Source: Pseudomonas frederiksbergensis
Lineage (GTDB): Bacteria > Pseudomonadota > Gammaproteobacteria > Pseudomonadales > Pseudomonadaceae
DNA length: 64,000 nt
Reading direction: 5' to 3'
Assembly: GCF_003732705.1 (NCBI RefSeq)
Contig: NZ_MOBR01000001.1
Span: forward strand, 62,001 to 126,000
Shown: piece after piece, positions 47,115-59,737 of the stretch
Numbering within the stretch: the stretch's first letter is position 1
How the letters are laid out: every line of letters begins with the position of its first letter
Program-made: the position numbers and the translations under genes
Notes under the pieces: generated by a model
Databases searched by the model: none
The model's input: the letters and a program-made list of their open reading frames with translations, nothing else
What the model was told of the DNA's origin: nothing

Positions 47115-49652
47115 TCACTCCGGTTGGCCGATCATCGTGCGAATCTTGTTGGCCAGCAGGTCGATGGAAAACGGTTTGGCCACCATGTCCATGCCTTCCT
47201 CCAGGAAGCCCTGGCGCTCGGCGGCTTTCTCCGCGTAACCGGTCATGAACAGCACTTTGAGGTCCGGGCGGTGCTGGCGGGCGATTTCCGCCAGTTGCCG
47301 GCCGTTCATCCCCGGCAGCCCGACATCGGTCACCAGCAAATCCACTCGCAGGTCGGATTCGAGCAAGGGCAGGGCGGCCCTGGCGTCTTCAGCTTCGTGG
47401 GCGTGATAACCCAGCTCATTCAGCAAATCCAGCACCAGCATACGCACCGCCGGGTCGTCTTCCACCAGCACCACGGTTTCACCGGCAATCGCCGACGGCG
47501 CTTCGCCTGTGACGGGCAGCAGGGTGTCTTGCGGCGCGCCAAGGTGCAGGCGCGGTAAATACAGGCGTACGCAAGTGCCCTGGCCCGGCACGCTGTCGAG
47601 GCTGACGTGGCCGCCAGACTGTTGGGCAAAACCGTAAATCATCGATAATCCCAGGCCTGTGCCCTGGCCGATCGGTTTGGTGGTGAAGAACGGATCGAAC
47701 GCCTTGGCCAGCACCGACGCGGACATGCCGGTGCCGTTGTCGCTGACGGCGATCATCAGATAGTCCCCGGCCTTCACCGACTCCAGGCCGGTGAGGTCGC
47801 TGCCGTCGAGGTAGACGTTGGCGGTTTCGATCAGCAACCGGCCGCCATCGGGCATCGCGTCCCGGGCGTTGATCACCAGGTTGAGCAGGGCGTTTTCCAA
47901 TTGGCTGACGTCGGTGCTGACCGGCCACACCTCATCGACCAGTTGCAGCACCAGTTTGATATGGTCGCCCTTGGTGCGGCTGAGCAGGTCTTCCAGGGAA
48001 TGAATCAGGTCATTGGCGTTCAGCGGCTTGCGGTCCAGCGACTGACGCCGGGAGAACGCCAGCAGCCGATGAGTCAGGGCCGCCGCCCGGTTGGCCGAGG
48101 ACACCGCGGCTTCGGTGAACCGGCCGATCTCGGCGGTGCGCCCGTCGGCGATATAGCGCTGCATCAGGTCGAGGCTGCCGATGATCCCGGTCAGCATGTT
48201 GTTGAAGTCATGGGCGATGCCGCCGGTGAGCTGGCCGACCGCTTCCATTTTTTGCGCATGGCGCAACGCATCTTCAGCGCGCTCGCGCTCGAACATCTCG
48301 TTTTGCAGGCGCTGATTGGCTTCGGCCAATTGCTGGGTACGGGCGATCACCCGTTCCTCAAGGGTTTCATTGAGGTTGCGCAGGGCTTCTTCGGTCTGTT
48401 TACGCTCGGTTTCATCGATCACAAAGATGTAGAAACCGTTGACCGCACCATCCGAGCCATGGCGCGGCAGGTAATTCATCAGGGCGCTGCGAATGCTGCC
48501 GTCACGGTGCGCCGCATCGATGCTGAACGAGCAGGGCTTGCCCGCCAGCGCCTCGGCGATGTATTCGGCGCGCAGGGCGTAGGCTTCGTCGCCGAGCACT
48601 TCATGGATGGTCCGGCCGAACAGCTCTTGGGGCGTCAGGCCATACCAGTCCAGATACGCGGCGTTGTTCAGGCGAAAACGTTCCTCGCGGTCGACATAGC
48701 TGATCAGGATCGGCATCGCGTTGATGATCAGCTGCAACTCGGTCTGGCTCTGGCGCAGGGCCTGTTCGGTGTGTTTGCGTTCTGTCAGGTCCAGGGCGGC
48801 GCCGAGGAAACGCACCGGCCGACCATGGTGGTCCTTGTAGCAACGGCCCCTGGCAAACACCCAGCGCAGCTCGCCGTCGGGTTGCATCAGGCGATATTCC
48901 TCGGCGTACTCGGTGCCGTGGGTGATGCAGTGCTTGATGCTGCGCGCCACCATGCCACGGTCTTCCGGGTGCACGCCTTGCAAGTATTCGCTGATCGGCA
49001 ACTGGCTGGCCATCGCCGGATCAATGCCGTGCAGTTGCGCGAAGTGGGCGTCGGCGATAAAGCGGTCTTCGCCAATGTTCCAGTCCCAGGTGCCGACCGC
49101 GTCGGTGGCGGCCAGGGCCAGTTGCAGGCGCTGCTCGGTTTCGTGCTGGGCTTTGAGGCTGGCGGCGGAGCGCTGTTCGAGCTCGAGGGCGATGCGCCGT
49201 CGTTCGTTGGTTTCGATGGCGGTGACCAGGATTCCGGCAACCTCGGCGCTTTCATCGCGAATCGGGCTGTAGGTCAAATCCAGCCAGAAGTCGGAATCTT
49301 GCCCGTCGCGTTGTAAGGAAAAGCGCTGTTCGCTGTAGGTGCGCACCTGGCCTTGTAGGACGGCGCTGTAGATCGGGTCGGTAAAGTCTGTTAATTCGGG
49401 CCAGATTTGGTGCGTAGGCTGTCCGAAAGCGTGTGGATGCTTGCTGCCACACAGCAGGGCGAAGCCATCGTTATAGATCTGCGTGAGCTGCGGCCCCCAC
49501 AGCAAGAGCATGGGCATCGGCGAATGAATCACGATGTCCACCGCGGTACGCAGGCTCTGCGGCCAGGTGCTGGCGGCGCCCAAGGGGCTGCGGCTCCAGT
49601 CCAGTCGGGCGATCAGGGCCTGGGCATCGCTGCCGGTCGGTGATGCGTTCAT
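47115..49652 (-). CDS. Hybrid sensor histidine kinase with PAS domains and receiver
   Basis: About 845 residues from the ATG at 49652 (AGGAC upstream); an ATG at 49757 is possible but would leave only 26 bp to the divergent gene. Three PAS-like domains occupy the first 420 residues. HisKA ([20 protein letters not shown]) is near 470. The HATPase domain has N-, D- and G-boxes ([35 protein letters not shown]). The C-terminal receiver has acceptor Asp in [18 protein letters not shown] and Lys in MVAKPF. No membrane segment is seen, so it is a soluble sensor. The signal and output are unknown. Confidence 0.9.
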   Translation of the reverse strand: MNASPTGSDAQALIARLDWSRSPLGAASTWPQSLRTAVDIVIHSPMPMLLLWGPQLTQIYNDGFALLCGSKHPHAFGQPTHQIWPELTDFTDPIYSAVLQGQVRTYSEQRFSLQRDGQDSDFWLDLTYSPIRDESAEVAGILVTAIETNERRRIALELEQRSAASLKAQHETEQRLQLALAATDAVGTWDWNIGEDRFIADAHFAQLHGIDPAMASQLPISEYLQGVHPEDRGMVARSIKHCITHGTEYAEEYRLMQPDGELRWVFARGRCYKDHHGRPVRFLGAALDLTERKHTEQALRQSQTELQLIINAMPILISYVDREERFRLNNAAYLDWYGLTPQELFGRTIHEVLGDEAYALRAEYIAEALAGKPCSFSIDAAHRDGSIRSALMNYLPRHGSDGAVNGFYIFVIDETERKQTEEALRNLNETLEERVIARTQQLAEANQRLQNEMFERERAEDALRHAQKMEAVGQLTGGIAHDFNNMLTGIIGSLDLMQRYIADGRTAEIGRFTEAAVSSANRAAALTHRLLAFSRRQSLDRKPLNANDLIHSLEDLLSRTKGDHIKLVLQLVDEVWPVSTDVSQLENALLNLVINARDAMPDGGRLLIETANVYLDGSDLTGLESVKAGDYLMIAVSDNGTGMSASVLAKAFDPFFTTKPIGQGTGLGLSMIYGFAQQSGGHVSLDSVPGQGTCVRLYLPRLHLGAPQDTLLPVTGEAPSAIAGETVVLVEDDPAVRMLVLDLLNELGYHAHEAEDARAALPLLESDLRVDLLVTDVGLPGMNGRQLAEIARQHRPDLKVLFMTGYAEKAAERQGFLEEGMDMVAKPFSIDLLANKIRTMIGQPE

Positions 49653-49783
49653 CAAGATGTCCTGCACGTCAGTCGGTGTGGCTACGTCTACTATCCTCAC
49701 AGGGCGGTAGTCGCTGGATGACCCGAGGCGTCTTGCTGTCGGGTCATATTTGCTCATTGAATGCTTCGCGGGTGCTTTTTGCC

Positions 49784-50893
49784 ATGGAAATCGATTTATT
49801 GTTGCGGCAACTGGCCAGCCAGGAGGGCTCCGATCTTTACCTCTCCACGGGTGCGCCACCCAGCGCACGGTTCGACGGTGTGCTCAAACCCTTGTCCGAT
49901 CAGCGGTTCAAACCGGGGGAAATCGCGGCCATCGCCGAGTCCATCATGGACGCCGAACAGCGTCTGGAGTTCGATCGCGAACTGGAAATGAACCTGGCCA
50001 TCTCCCTGGCCGGGGTCGGACGTTTTCGGATCAACCTGTTCAAGCAGCGCAACGACGTATCGATCGTGGCGCGCAACATCAAGCTCGACATCCCGCGCTT
50101 CGAAGACCTCAATCTGCCGCCAGTGCTGCTGGAAACCGTGATGCTCAAGCAAGGGCTGATGCTGTTCGTCGGCGCGACCGATTCGGGCAAATCCACGTCC
50201 CTGGCGGCCCTGATCGACTACCGCAACCGCCACAGCAGCGGCCATATCATCACCATCGAAGACCCGGTGGAGTATATCCATCGGCACAAAAAATCGATCA
50301 TCAACCAGCGGGAGGTCGGCGTCGACACCCGCAGTTTTCATGCCGCGTTGAAAAATACCCTGCGTCAGGCGCCGGATGTGGTGCTGATCGGCGAAATTCG
50401 CGACCGCGAGACCATGGAACATGCGCTGACGTTTGCCGATACCGGCCACTTGGTGATCTCCACCCTGCATGCCCACAACGCCAACCAGGCGCTGGACCGT
50501 ATCATCAACTTCTTCCCGCAGGAGCGCCGGGAGCAACTGCTGCACGACTTGGCCAACAACCTCAAGGCCTTCGTGTCTCAGCGTCTGGTGCGCACCCTCG
50601 ACGGCCAGCGCCGGGCGGCGGTGGAAGTGATGCTGGGCACACCGACCATTGCCGACCTGATCCGGCGTAACGAGTTTGATGAGCTGAAGGGGATTATGGA
50701 AAAGTCGGTGGAACTGGGGATGCAGACGTTTGATGGGGCGCTTTACGGGTTGGTGGTGGAAGGGGCGATCAGCGAGGATGAGGCGTTGAAGCATGCGGAC
50801 TCGGTGAATAATTTGCGGTTGCGGTTGAAGCTTCACACCGAAACCTCACCGAGCATCCAGCCATCGCCCGGTGAATGGGGACTCATGGACTGA
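49784..50893 (+). CDS. PilT/PilU-family type IV pilus retraction ATPase
   Basis: A 369-residue hexameric ATPase. N-terminal PAS-like half (EGSDLYLSTGAPPSARFDG), Walker A GATDSGKST, Asp box IEDPVEYIH, Walker B VLIGEIRDRETMEHALTFA and His box ISTLHAHNANQALDRI are present. The overall sequence looks PilU-like. It is not next to a pilT gene or other pilus genes here, and the P-loop has Asp where PilT/PilU usually have Gly. A twitching accessory or regulatory paralogue is likely. It diverges from the hybrid kinase. Confidence 0.85.
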   Translation: MEIDLLLRQLASQEGSDLYLSTGAPPSARFDGVLKPLSDQRFKPGEIAAIAESIMDAEQRLEFDRELEMNLAISLAGVGRFRINLFKQRNDVSIVARNIKLDIPRFEDLNLPPVLLETVMLKQGLMLFVGATDSGKSTSLAALIDYRNRHSSGHIITIEDPVEYIHRHKKSIINQREVGVDTRSFHAALKNTLRQAPDVVLIGEIRDRETMEHALTFADTGHLVISTLHAHNANQALDRIINFFPQERREQLLHDLANNLKAFVSQRLVRTLDGQRRAAVEVMLGTPTIADLIRRNEFDELKGIMEKSVELGMQTFDGALYGLVVEGAISEDEALKHADSVNNLRLRLKLHTETSPSIQPSPGEWGLMD

Positions 50894-50906
50894 CGCGCCA
50901 TCAAAA

Positions 50907-50997
50907 TGTGGGAGCGAGCCTGCTCGCGAAAGCGGTTTGTCAGCCTGCATTGATGTTGAATGGGCTGACGCTTTCGCGAGCAGGCTCGCTCCCACAA
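50907..50997. repeat. REPIN
   Basis: TGTGGGAGCGAGCCTGCTCG and its inverted copy separated by about 40 bp, in the gap between convergent pilus ATPase and acetoacetyl-CoA synthetase genes. Confidence 0.92.
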
Positions 50998-51009
50998 TGA
51001 GTCTGTGTT

Positions 51010-52965
51010 TTAGTCTTTGAGTTCGGGGCGGTTGCGGAATTGTTCGAGGGCTTCGGGGTTGGCCAGGGCATCGGTATTTTTTACCGGTTGCCCATGCACC
51101 ACATTCCTGACCGCCAATTCGACGACCTTGCCGCTGATGGTGCGCGGTATGTCGGTGACCGCGAGGATTTTCGCCGGCACATGACGCGGCGTGGTGTTGG
51201 CGCGGATGACCTGGCGAATCTGCTGTTGCAGTGGTTCATCGAGCGTGACGCCATCCTTGAGACGCACAAACAGCACCACCCGCACATCATCCTGCCACTG
51301 CTGACCAATCGCCACGCTGTCCAGCACTTGCGGCACTTTCTCGACCTGACGGTAAATCTCCGCCGTGCCAATGCGCACGCCGCCGGGGTTGAGCACGGCG
51401 TCGGAACGGCCGTGGATCAGCATGCCGCCGTGGGGCAGTTGTTCGGCGTAGTCGCCCTGGGCCCAGACGCCGGGGAACTGGCTGAAATACGACGCGCGGA
51501 GTTTGTCCCCGGCCGGATCGTTCCAGAAACCGATGGGGATCGCGGGAAAGTGCCGAGTGCAGACCAGCTCACCTTTCTCGCCGATTACTGGCTGGCCGGC
51601 GTCGTTCCACACCTCGACCGCCATGCCCAGGCTCTTGCCCATCATCTCGCTGCGCCGAACCGGCGACAGCGGATTGCCATTGACGAAGCACGACACGATG
51701 TCGGTGCCGCCGGACATCGAGGCCAGACATACGTCTGTCTTGAAGTCGCGGTAGACAAAATCGTAACTCTGCGGTGACAGCGCCGAACCGGTGCACAGCA
51801 GGGTTTTGAGGCTGCTCAGGTCGTGGCTTTGCCGAGGTTTCAGGCCGCTGCTTTCAAGGGTCGCGAGAAACTTGGGGCTGGTGCCGAAGACGTTGATGCG
51901 CTCGTCATCGATCAGGTCAATCAAGCGCTCCGGGCCGGGATGAAACGGCGAGCCGTCGTACAACACCACGGCGCTGCCGACCGCCAGAGCCGACACCAGC
52001 CAGTTCCACATCATCCAGCCGCACGTGGTGTAGTAGAACAAACGACTGCCGGGGCCCAAGTCGCAATGCAAACCGTGTTCCTTGACGTGTTGCAGCAGCA
52101 CGCCGCCGGTGCTGTGGATGATGCATTTCGGCACGCCCGTGGTGCCGCTGGAATAGAGGATGTACAGCGGATGGGCGAACGGCACAGCAACGAAATCCGG
52201 CTCGCCACCGATGTCATAAAAGTCGTCCCAGAGCGTGACGTTGGCCTGGGTGTGAAACTCGTCGATATGCGTGTTTGGCCGTGCGTAAGGCACGACGATC
52301 AACTGCTGCAAGGTGGGCAGCCGTTCGAGGATTTCATTGACCTTGGCGCGCTGGTCGATCTCCTTGCCGGCATAGCGATAACCGGCGCACGTGATCAGCA
52401 CTTTCGGCTCGATCTGGCCGAAACGGTCGATCACCCCTTGGGTGCCGAAGTCCGGCGAAGAACAGGACCAGATCGCGCCCAGGCTGGTGGTGGCCAGCAT
52501 CGCCACCAGGGTTTGCCAGGTGTTGGGCATGCACGCCGCCACCCGGTCACCGAGGCCGACGCCAGCGGCTTTCAGACTGTTCTGAAACCCGGCGACGTGG
52601 CTGGCCAGTTCGGCCCAGGTCAATTGCTCGCGCTGACCGTTTTCAGCCACCGCGACCACCGCCACGGCATCGTCGCGTCGCCGCAGCAGGTGTTCGGCGA
52701 AGTTCAGGGTCGCACCGGGAAACCACTCGGCGCTGGGCATCTGCGGGCCTTCACGCAGCACCGCGTCGGGTTGGTCGTGGAAGCGGATATCGAAGAAATC
52801 GACAATCGCTTGCCAGAACGCTTCCCGCTGGTCGATGGACCATTGGTGCAGGGCAGGGTAGTCGTCGATCTTGGCGTGATGCCGCTGATTGATGAAGCGC
52901 CGAAAGGCCTCCATGCGGGTCTTGCCGATGCGCTCGGTGCTGGGTTGCCACAGGATGTCGGACAT
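51010..52965 (-). CDS. aacS: Acetoacetyl-CoA synthetase
   Basis: A 651-residue ANL-superfamily ligase that activates acetoacetate to its CoA ester. Motifs: AMP-binding loop [46 protein letters not shown] typical of acetoacetyl-CoA synthetases, and the C-terminal catalytic lysine in [15 protein letters not shown]. The N-terminal extension ([21 protein letters not shown]) is also typical. It is the third gene of the GntP-BdhA-AacS route, which takes 3-hydroxybutyrate to acetoacetyl-CoA. A repeat element separates it from bdhA. Confidence 0.95.
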   Translation of the reverse strand: MSDILWQPSTERIGKTRMEAFRRFINQRHHAKIDDYPALHQWSIDQREAFWQAIVDFFDIRFHDQPDAVLREGPQMPSAEWFPGATLNFAEHLLRRRDDAVAVVAVAENGQREQLTWAELASHVAGFQNSLKAAGVGLGDRVAACMPNTWQTLVAMLATTSLGAIWSCSSPDFGTQGVIDRFGQIEPKVLITCAGYRYAGKEIDQRAKVNEILERLPTLQQLIVVPYARPNTHIDEFHTQANVTLWDDFYDIGGEPDFVAVPFAHPLYILYSSGTTGVPKCIIHSTGGVLLQHVKEHGLHCDLGPGSRLFYYTTCGWMMWNWLVSALAVGSAVVLYDGSPFHPGPERLIDLIDDERINVFGTSPKFLATLESSGLKPRQSHDLSSLKTLLCTGSALSPQSYDFVYRDFKTDVCLASMSGGTDIVSCFVNGNPLSPVRRSEMMGKSLGMAVEVWNDAGQPVIGEKGELVCTRHFPAIPIGFWNDPAGDKLRASYFSQFPGVWAQGDYAEQLPHGGMLIHGRSDAVLNPGGVRIGTAEIYRQVEKVPQVLDSVAIGQQWQDDVRVVLFVRLKDGVTLDEPLQQQIRQVIRANTTPRHVPAKILAVTDIPRTISGKVVELAVRNVVHGQPVKNTDALANPEALEQFRNRPELKD

Positions 52966-52995
52966 GGCTTGCCTCTTGTTCTGGTCTTCAGATCA

Positions 52996-53102
52996 GATCG
53001 TTCCCACGCTCCGCGTGGGAATGCAGCCCGGGACGCTCCGCGTCCCAAAAGCGGACGCAGAGCGTCCATTGAGGCATTCCCACGCAGAGCGTGGGAACGA
53101 TC
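52996..53102. repeat. Palindromic repeat element, family 2 (copy D)
   Basis: Ends GATCGTTCCCACGCTCCGCG and its inverted partner, with inner GGGACGCTCCGCGTCCC. It lies between bdhA and aacS, inside the presumed operon, and might weaken expression of aacS. Confidence 0.87.
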
Positions 53103-53112
53103 CGGGTGGCGG

Positions 53113-53886
53113 TTACTGCGCCAACCACCCACCATCAATATTCCACGCCGCGCCGCGTACCTGGCTACCGGCCTCGCTGCACAAAAACAACACCAGTTCA
53201 CCCAGTTGCGGCGGGGTCACGAATTCCAGCGATGGCTGCTTCTCAGCCAGCAAATCATGCTGCGCCTGCTGCGGGTCGATCCCGGTGGCCGCGCGATCAT
53301 CGATCTGCTTCTGCACCAGCGGTGTCAGCACCCAGCCCGGGCAGATGGCGTTGCAGGTCACTTGGGTAGTCGCGGTTTCCAGGCCGACCACTTTGGTCAA
53401 CCCGATCACCCCATGTTTGGCGGCGACGTACGCGGCTTTGCCCACCGAACCGACCTGGCCGTGAACCGAGGCGATGTTGATGATCCGCCCCCAGTTCTTG
53501 GCGCGCATGCGTGGCAAGCACAGGCGAGTGCTGTGGAACACCGATGACAGGTTGATCGCAATGATCGAATCCCAACGTTCCAACGGAAAATCTTCCACCG
53601 CCGCCACATGCTGAATCCCGGCGTTGTTCACCAGAATATCCACGCCACCGAACTCACGTTCGGCGTAGGCGATCATCTCGGCAATTTGTTCCGGGTTGCT
53701 GACGTCGGCCGGGTGATGCCCGACCTTGCCGCCAAACTGCTGCACTTGGGCAATCACCTTGGACGCATCGCCGAAACCATTGAGAACCACATTGGCGCCA
53801 GCCTTGGCCAGGCTGAGGGCGATGCCCAGGCCAATGCCGCTGGTGGAACCGGTGACCAATGCGGTCTTGCCTGTAAGAGTCGTCAT
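53113..53886 (-). CDS. bdhA: 3-hydroxybutyrate dehydrogenase
   Basis: A 257-residue short-chain dehydrogenase that oxidises (R)-3-hydroxybutyrate to acetoacetate with NAD+. It shows TGSTSGIGLGIA (cofactor loop), VNNAGIQH, the catalytic Ser in IINIASVHGQVG and the YVAAK motif. The C-terminus contains HDLLAEKQPS, usual in this enzyme family. The ATG at 53886 is chosen; it lies 7 bp after the permease stop. It works with the permease and the CoA ligase. Confidence 0.95.
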   Translation of the reverse strand: MTTLTGKTALVTGSTSGIGLGIALSLAKAGANVVLNGFGDASKVIAQVQQFGGKVGHHPADVSNPEQIAEMIAYAEREFGGVDILVNNAGIQHVAAVEDFPLERWDSIIAINLSSVFHSTRLCLPRMRAKNWGRIINIASVHGQVGSVGKAAYVAAKHGVIGLTKVVGLETATTQVTCNAICPGWVLTPLVQKQIDDRAATGIDPQQAQHDLLAEKQPSLEFVTPPQLGELVLFLCSEAGSQVRGAAWNIDGGWLAQ

Positions 53887-53893
53887 GAATACC

Positions 53894-55285
53894 TCACACA
53901 ATGCCAGTGGCGTAGAAAGTACCGATCACCACAAAAACCGCCAGGGTCTTGATCAGCGTAATACAGAAAATGTCTTTGTAGGCTTCGCGGTGCGTCAGGC
54001 CGGTCACCGCGAGCAAGGTAATCACCGCGCCGTTGTGTGGCAGGGTGTCCATGCCGCCACTGGCCATCGCCGCCACTCGGTGTAGCACTTCCAGCGGAAT
54101 ATTGGCGGCATGGGCGGCGGCGATGAAGTCATTGGCCATTGCCGCGAGGGCGATGCTCATGCCACCCGACGCGGAACCGGTGATACCGGCCAGCAAGGTC
54201 ACGGTAATCGCTTCGTTGACCAGTGGGTTGGGAATGCTTTTGAGCCAGTCGGCCAGCACCAGAAAGCCAGGCAAGGAGGCAATCACCGCGCCAAAACCGT
54301 ATTCCGACGCGGTGTTCATCGCCGCCAGCAGTGCACCGCTGACTGCACTTTTACTGCCTTCGGCCAGTTTGCTTTTGATCGCTTGGAAACCGAACGCCAG
54401 CACCATGAGGATGCCGATCAGCAGTGCCGCTTGAACCGCCCAGATGGCGGTGAGCTTGGCGATTTCGGTGGTCACCGGCGTCGCCATGCCCGGCAGCGAG
54501 AGGCTGTGGGTCTTGCCATACCATTGTGGGATCCACTGGGTAAACAGCAGGTTCATGATGCCCACCGCCAACAGCGGCGACAGTGCGAGCCACGGGTTCG
54601 GCAGCTTGATGTCTTCGGCGGTTTCCGGCTCGTTGCGCAACTCGGTGCCGTAGCCTTCACCGGCGCGCTGGGCTTTGTTGCGTTGGCGCTGGAGGAACAG
54701 CATGCCGGTACAGAATACGAAAATCGTGCCGATCAGACCCAGCCACGGCGCCGCCCACGCGGTGGTGTTGAAGAACGTGCTGGGGATGATGTTCTGGATT
54801 TGCGGGGTGCCGGGCAGGGCATCCATGGTGAAGGAAAACGCGCCGAGGGCGATGGTCGCCGGGATCAGGCGTTTCGGAATATTGCTCTGACGAAACATTT
54901 CGGCGGCAAACGGGTAGACCGCGAACACCACCACAAACAGCGACACGCCGCCGTAGGTGAGCAGGGCGCAGACCAGCACGATCACCAGCATCGCCTGGCG
55001 GGTGCCCAGGAGCTTGATCGCGGCCGCAACAATAGAGCGCGAGAAGCCTGACAACTCAATCAGCTTGCCGAACACCGCACCGAGCAGGAACACCGGGAAA
55101 TACAGTTTGATGAACCCGACCATTTTCTCCATGAACACCCCGGTAAAGGCAGGGGCGACGGCGGAAGGGTCGGTGAGCAGGACGGCGCCGAGAGCGGCAA
55201 TCGGGGCAAAGAGGATAACGCTGTAGCCACGGTAGGCAGCCAGCATCAGCAGCGCGAGAGCTGCCAAGGCAATGATCACACTCAT
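53894..55285 (-). CDS. GntP-family permease, probably 3-hydroxybutyrate
   Basis: A 463-residue membrane transporter of the gluconate:H+ symporter family with about twelve hydrophobic helices. Landmarks are the Pro-rich FTMDALPGTPQIQNIIPSTF and SGGMSIALAAMAND ... SGGMDTLPHNGAVITLL. GntP members carry gluconate, but the neighbouring bdhA and aacS genes suggest 3-hydroxybutyrate. A sigma-54 promoter lies just upstream. Confidence 0.92.
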   Translation of the reverse strand: MSVIIALAALALLMLAAYRGYSVILFAPIAALGAVLLTDPSAVAPAFTGVFMEKMVGFIKLYFPVFLLGAVFGKLIELSGFSRSIVAAAIKLLGTRQAMLVIVLVCALLTYGGVSLFVVVFAVYPFAAEMFRQSNIPKRLIPATIALGAFSFTMDALPGTPQIQNIIPSTFFNTTAWAAPWLGLIGTIFVFCTGMLFLQRQRNKAQRAGEGYGTELRNEPETAEDIKLPNPWLALSPLLAVGIMNLLFTQWIPQWYGKTHSLSLPGMATPVTTEIAKLTAIWAVQAALLIGILMVLAFGFQAIKSKLAEGSKSAVSGALLAAMNTASEYGFGAVIASLPGFLVLADWLKSIPNPLVNEAITVTLLAGITGSASGGMSIALAAMANDFIAAAHAANIPLEVLHRVAAMASGGMDTLPHNGAVITLLAVTGLTHREAYKDIFCITLIKTLAVFVVIGTFYATGIV

Positions 55286-55344
55286 GGGTGTGTCTCCTGG
55301 GATTGTTATTTTTGTAGGGTGGATCTTTTGTGGGAGAGGGCTTT

Positions 55345-55360
55345 AGCGGGAATCGTGCCA
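55345..55360 (-). promoter_or_regulatory. Sigma-54 promoter for the permease-bdhA-aacS operon
   Basis: On the minus strand TGGCACGATTCCCGCT keeps the GG-N10-GC core of the sigma-54 consensus. Transcription would start about 45 bp before the permease ATG. Confidence 0.75.
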
Positions 55361-55369
55361 GATCGTTAA

Positions 55370-55385
55370 CTTGTTGAAATACAAG
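55370..55385. promoter_or_regulatory. Inverted repeat upstream of the sigma-54 promoter
   Basis: CTTGT-TGAAAT-ACAAG, a dyad 10 bp upstream of the -24 box. It is a candidate activator or accessory site, although enhancer sites usually lie further away. Confidence 0.35.
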
Positions 55386-55457
55386 GATATTATTTCTTTG
55401 CAATGTGGTTTTTCTGGTTTTTGTCTCTGTTTTGAGATTGTTGGTGAGCTGACGGGC

Positions 55458-55556
55458 GCCTTCGCGGGCAAGCCTCGCTCCTACAGGGGGAGGCGGCATT
55501 CGCGAATGGCGCGTACATCTCGCACCTGTAGGAGCGAGGCTTGCCCGCGAAGAGGC
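55458..55556. repeat. REPIN
   Basis: GCCTTCGCGGGCAAGCCTCG and CGAGGCTTGCCCGCGAAGA in inverted orientation with a 35-bp centre; CGGGCAAGCC subclass. Confidence 0.9.
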
Positions 55557-55585
55557 CATATCTACCAACAGAGATGAATGTCTCC

Positions 55586-57001
<1,416 letters not shown>

Positions 57002-57037
57002 GTTTGTCAGGTCCGGAAGTTGTGTTGTCTGTGCGGG

Positions 57038-57107
57038 CCTCTTCGCGGGCAAGCCTCGCTCCTACAAGGGCACCATCGTGTAGGAGCGAGACTTGCCCGC
57101 GAAGGCC
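57038..57107. repeat. REPIN
   Basis: CTCTTCGCGGGCAAGCCTCG and GGAGCGAGACTTGCCCGCGA with a short 20-bp centre; one mismatch (GAGACTTG) in the right arm. Confidence 0.88.
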
Positions 57108-57125
57108 GCGCCACGGTTCAAAGGC

Positions 57126-58700
57126 TTACGTCGGATGCGCCGCCGCCAGCAGTTCCTTGGTATACGGATGCTGCGGCGAGTCGAACACATCATGGCTGGC
57201 GCCGCTTTCCACCACTTTGCCGTCCTTGATCACGATCATGTCATGGGCCAGGGCACGCACCACCGCGAGATCATGGCTGATAAACAGGTACGTCAGGCCA
57301 TGTTTTTCCTGGAGGTCCCGGAGCAGGGCGACCACTTGTTTTTGCACGGTGCGGTCCAGGGCCGAGGTCGGTTCGTCCAGCAGGATCAGCGCCGGTTTGA
57401 GCACCAGTGCCCGGGCGATGGCGATGCGCTGTCGTTGGCCGCCGGAAAATTCATGGGGATAGCGGTGACGGCTTTGCGGGTCGAGGCCGACTTCCACCAA
57501 TGCCCGAATCACTTCAGCCTTGCATTCCTCGGCGGTCAGCTGGCTATGAACTTCAAGGCCCTCGCTGATGATCTGTGCCACGGACATGCGTGGGCTCAAG
57601 CTGCCGAAGGGGTCCTGGAACACCACCTGCATCTTCTTGCGCCACGGCCGCAGCTGCTTTTGCGTCAAGCCATCCAGTGCTTCGCCCTGAAAGCGAATGC
57701 TGCCTTCGGAGTCGAGCAAACGCAGGATCGCCTGACCCAGGGTGGACTTGCCCGAGCCAGACTCGCCAACGATGCCCAGGGTTTTGCCGCGTTGCACATT
57801 CAGGCTGATGCCATCCACCGCGTGCAGCCAGGTTTTGCGCTGGAACAACCCGCCACCCAGGGCGAACTTGACCCGCAGGTTGTCAACTTCCAGCACCTTC
57901 TCGCGTTCGTCCCGGGGCAGGGCTTCGCCTTCCGGTTCGGCGTTCAGCAACACGCAGCTGTAAGGATGCTTTGGCTCGGTGAACAGCGTCTCGCAAGGGG
58001 CTTGCTCGACGATTTCCCCGGCCTTCATCACGCACACGCGCTGGGCAATGCTGCGCACCAGATTGAGGTCATGGCTGATCAGCAGCAGTGACATGCCGAG
58101 TCGTTGTTGCAAGGACTTGAGCAGCAACAGGATCTTGCGTTGCACCGTCACATCCAGCGCAGTGGTGGGTTCGTCGGCAATCAGCAGTTCCGGCTCGCAG
58201 GCCAGGGCCATGGCGATCATCACCCGTTGCCGTTGGCCGCCGGACAGTTGATGGGGATAAGCCTTGAGGCGTTCCTGGGGTTTCTTGATGCCGACCAGCT
58301 CCAACAGTTCGAGAATCCGCGCCTGTGCAGCCTTGCCCGCTAGCCCTTTATGGATAAGGAGGGTTTCGCCGATCTGCTTTTCGATACTGTGCAGCGGATT
58401 CAGGGAGGTCATCGGCTCCTGGAAAATCATTGCGATCCGGTTGCCGCGCAGTTGGCGCAATACCTTGGCATCAGCACCGACCAACTCCTGGCCGTGATAA
58501 CGAATGCTGCCGCTGGTTTCAGTGCCTTCCTCGGGCAGCAGTTGCAGGATCGAATGGGCCGTCACCGATTTGCCCGAACCCGACTCGCCCACCAGCGCGA
58601 GGCATTCGCCGGGGCGGATGTCCAGGCACAGGTTGCGCACCACGGTCTGGCCACTGAAGGCCACGCTGAGGTCACGGATTTCGATCAGGTTGTCACTCAT
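57126..58700 (-). CDS. yejF: Peptide ABC importer ATPase, fused double subunit (YejF/NppD)
   Basis: About 524 residues holding two complete ABC ATPase domains. Walker [14 protein letters not shown] (first) and [13 protein letters not shown] (second). Signatures [15 protein letters not shown] and [15 protein letters not shown] are both intact. It energises the inner-membrane permeases encoded upstream. In E. coli the Yej system takes up microcin C; the Npp system of P. aeruginosa takes up uridyl-peptide antibiotics and peptides. Confidence 0.95.
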   Translation of the reverse strand: MSDNLIEIRDLSVAFSGQTVVRNLCLDIRPGECLALVGESGSGKSVTAHSILQLLPEEGTETSGSIRYHGQELVGADAKVLRQLRGNRIAMIFQEPMTSLNPLHSIEKQIGETLLIHKGLAGKAAQARILELLELVGIKKPQERLKAYPHQLSGGQRQRVMIAMALACEPELLIADEPTTALDVTVQRKILLLLKSLQQRLGMSLLLISHDLNLVRSIAQRVCVMKAGEIVEQAPCETLFTEPKHPYSCVLLNAEPEGEALPRDEREKVLEVDNLRVKFALGGGLFQRKTWLHAVDGISLNVQRGKTLGIVGESGSGKSTLGQAILRLLDSEGSIRFQGEALDGLTQKQLRPWRKKMQVVFQDPFGSLSPRMSVAQIISEGLEVHSQLTAEECKAEVIRALVEVGLDPQSRHRYPHEFSGGQRQRIAIARALVLKPALILLDEPTSALDRTVQKQVVALLRDLQEKHGLTYLFISHDLAVVRALAHDMIVIKDGKVVESGASHDVFDSPQHPYTKELLAAAHPT

Positions 58701-58714
58701 ATCCAGTATCCGCT

Positions 58715-59737
58715 TCATGCTCTAGGGTCGAAGGCATCGCGCAACGCCTCGCCAATGAACACCAGTAAAGAAAGAATCAGCGCCAAGGTGAAAAACGCCG
58801 TCAGCCCCAGCCATGGTGCTTGCAGGTTCTGCTTGCCCTGACCGATCAATTCGCCCAGGGACGCACTACCGGCCGGCATGCCGAAACCGAGGAAGTCCAG
58901 CGCGGTGAGCGTGGAAATCGCCCCGGTCAGGATAAATGGCAAGTAGCTCAAGGTCGCGTTCATGGCATTTGGCAGAATGTGTCGCACGATCACTTTGCGG
59001 TCGCTCAGGCCCAGCGCCCGCGCGGCTTTGACGTATTCCAGATTACGTCCGCGCAGGAATTCGGCACGCACCACGTCCACCAGGGCCAGCCATGAAAACA
59101 GCGCCATGATCCCCAGCAACCACCAGAAATTCGGCTCGACAAACCCCGACAAAATAATCAGCAGGTACAGCACCGGCAGCCCCGACCAGACTTCCAGCAA
59201 ACGCTGACCGAGCAGGTCGACCCAACCACCGTAATAACCTTGCAACGCACCGGCGGCAATGCCGATCAGCGCGCTGACGAAGGTCAGCATCAGGGCAAAC
59301 AGAATCGACACCCGCGCGCCGAAAATCACCCGGGCCAGCACGTCCCGGGCCTGATCGTCAGTGCCCAGCCAGTTCACCTTGGACGGTGGGCTCGGGGCCG
59401 GTTTGTTCAGGTCGTAGTTGGGGGTGTCGTCGCTGAACGGGATCGGCGGGAACAGCAACCAGCCGCCGTCTTTCTTGATCAGCTTCTGTACATAGTCACT
59501 GCGGTAGTCAGCCTGAAACGGCAGTTGCCCGCCAAATTCCTGTTCGGTGTGACGCTTGAACGCCGGGAAGTACAGCGAGCCCTGGTAACTGACGATCAGT
59601 GGCTTGTCGTTGGCGATCAGTTCGCCACCGAGGGTCAACAGGAACAGCCCGATAAACAGCCACAACGACCACCAGCCCCGGCGGTTTTTCTTGAAACGTT
59701 CGAAACGGCGCCGACCCAGCGGCGAAAGCTTGAACAT
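58715..59737 (-). CDS. yejE: Peptide ABC importer permease (YejE/NppC)
   Basis: A 340-residue DppC-type permease. The N-terminal helix is followed by a periplasmic segment typical of YejE (LIVSYQGSLYFPAFKRHTEQEFGGQLPFQADYRSDY, cut here into parts), then five helices and the coupling loop EYVKAARALGLSDRKVIVRHILP. It abuts the YejB gene by 1 bp and is 14 bp ahead of yejF, so the four genes form one operon. Confidence 0.94.
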   Translation of the reverse strand: MFKLSPLGRRRFERFKKNRRGWWSLWLFIGLFLLTLGGELIANDKPLIVSYQGSLYFPAFKRHTEQEFGGQLPFQADYRSDYVQKLIKKDGGWLLFPPIPFSDDTPNYDLNKPAPSPPSKVNWLGTDDQARDVLARVIFGARVSILFALMLTFVSALIGIAAGALQGYYGGWVDLLGQRLLEVWSGLPVLYLLIILSGFVEPNFWWLLGIMALFSWLALVDVVRAEFLRGRNLEYVKAARALGLSDRKVIVRHILPNAMNATLSYLPFILTGAISTLTALDFLGFGMPAGSASLGELIGQGKQNLQAPWLGLTAFFTLALILSLLVFIGEALRDAFDPRA

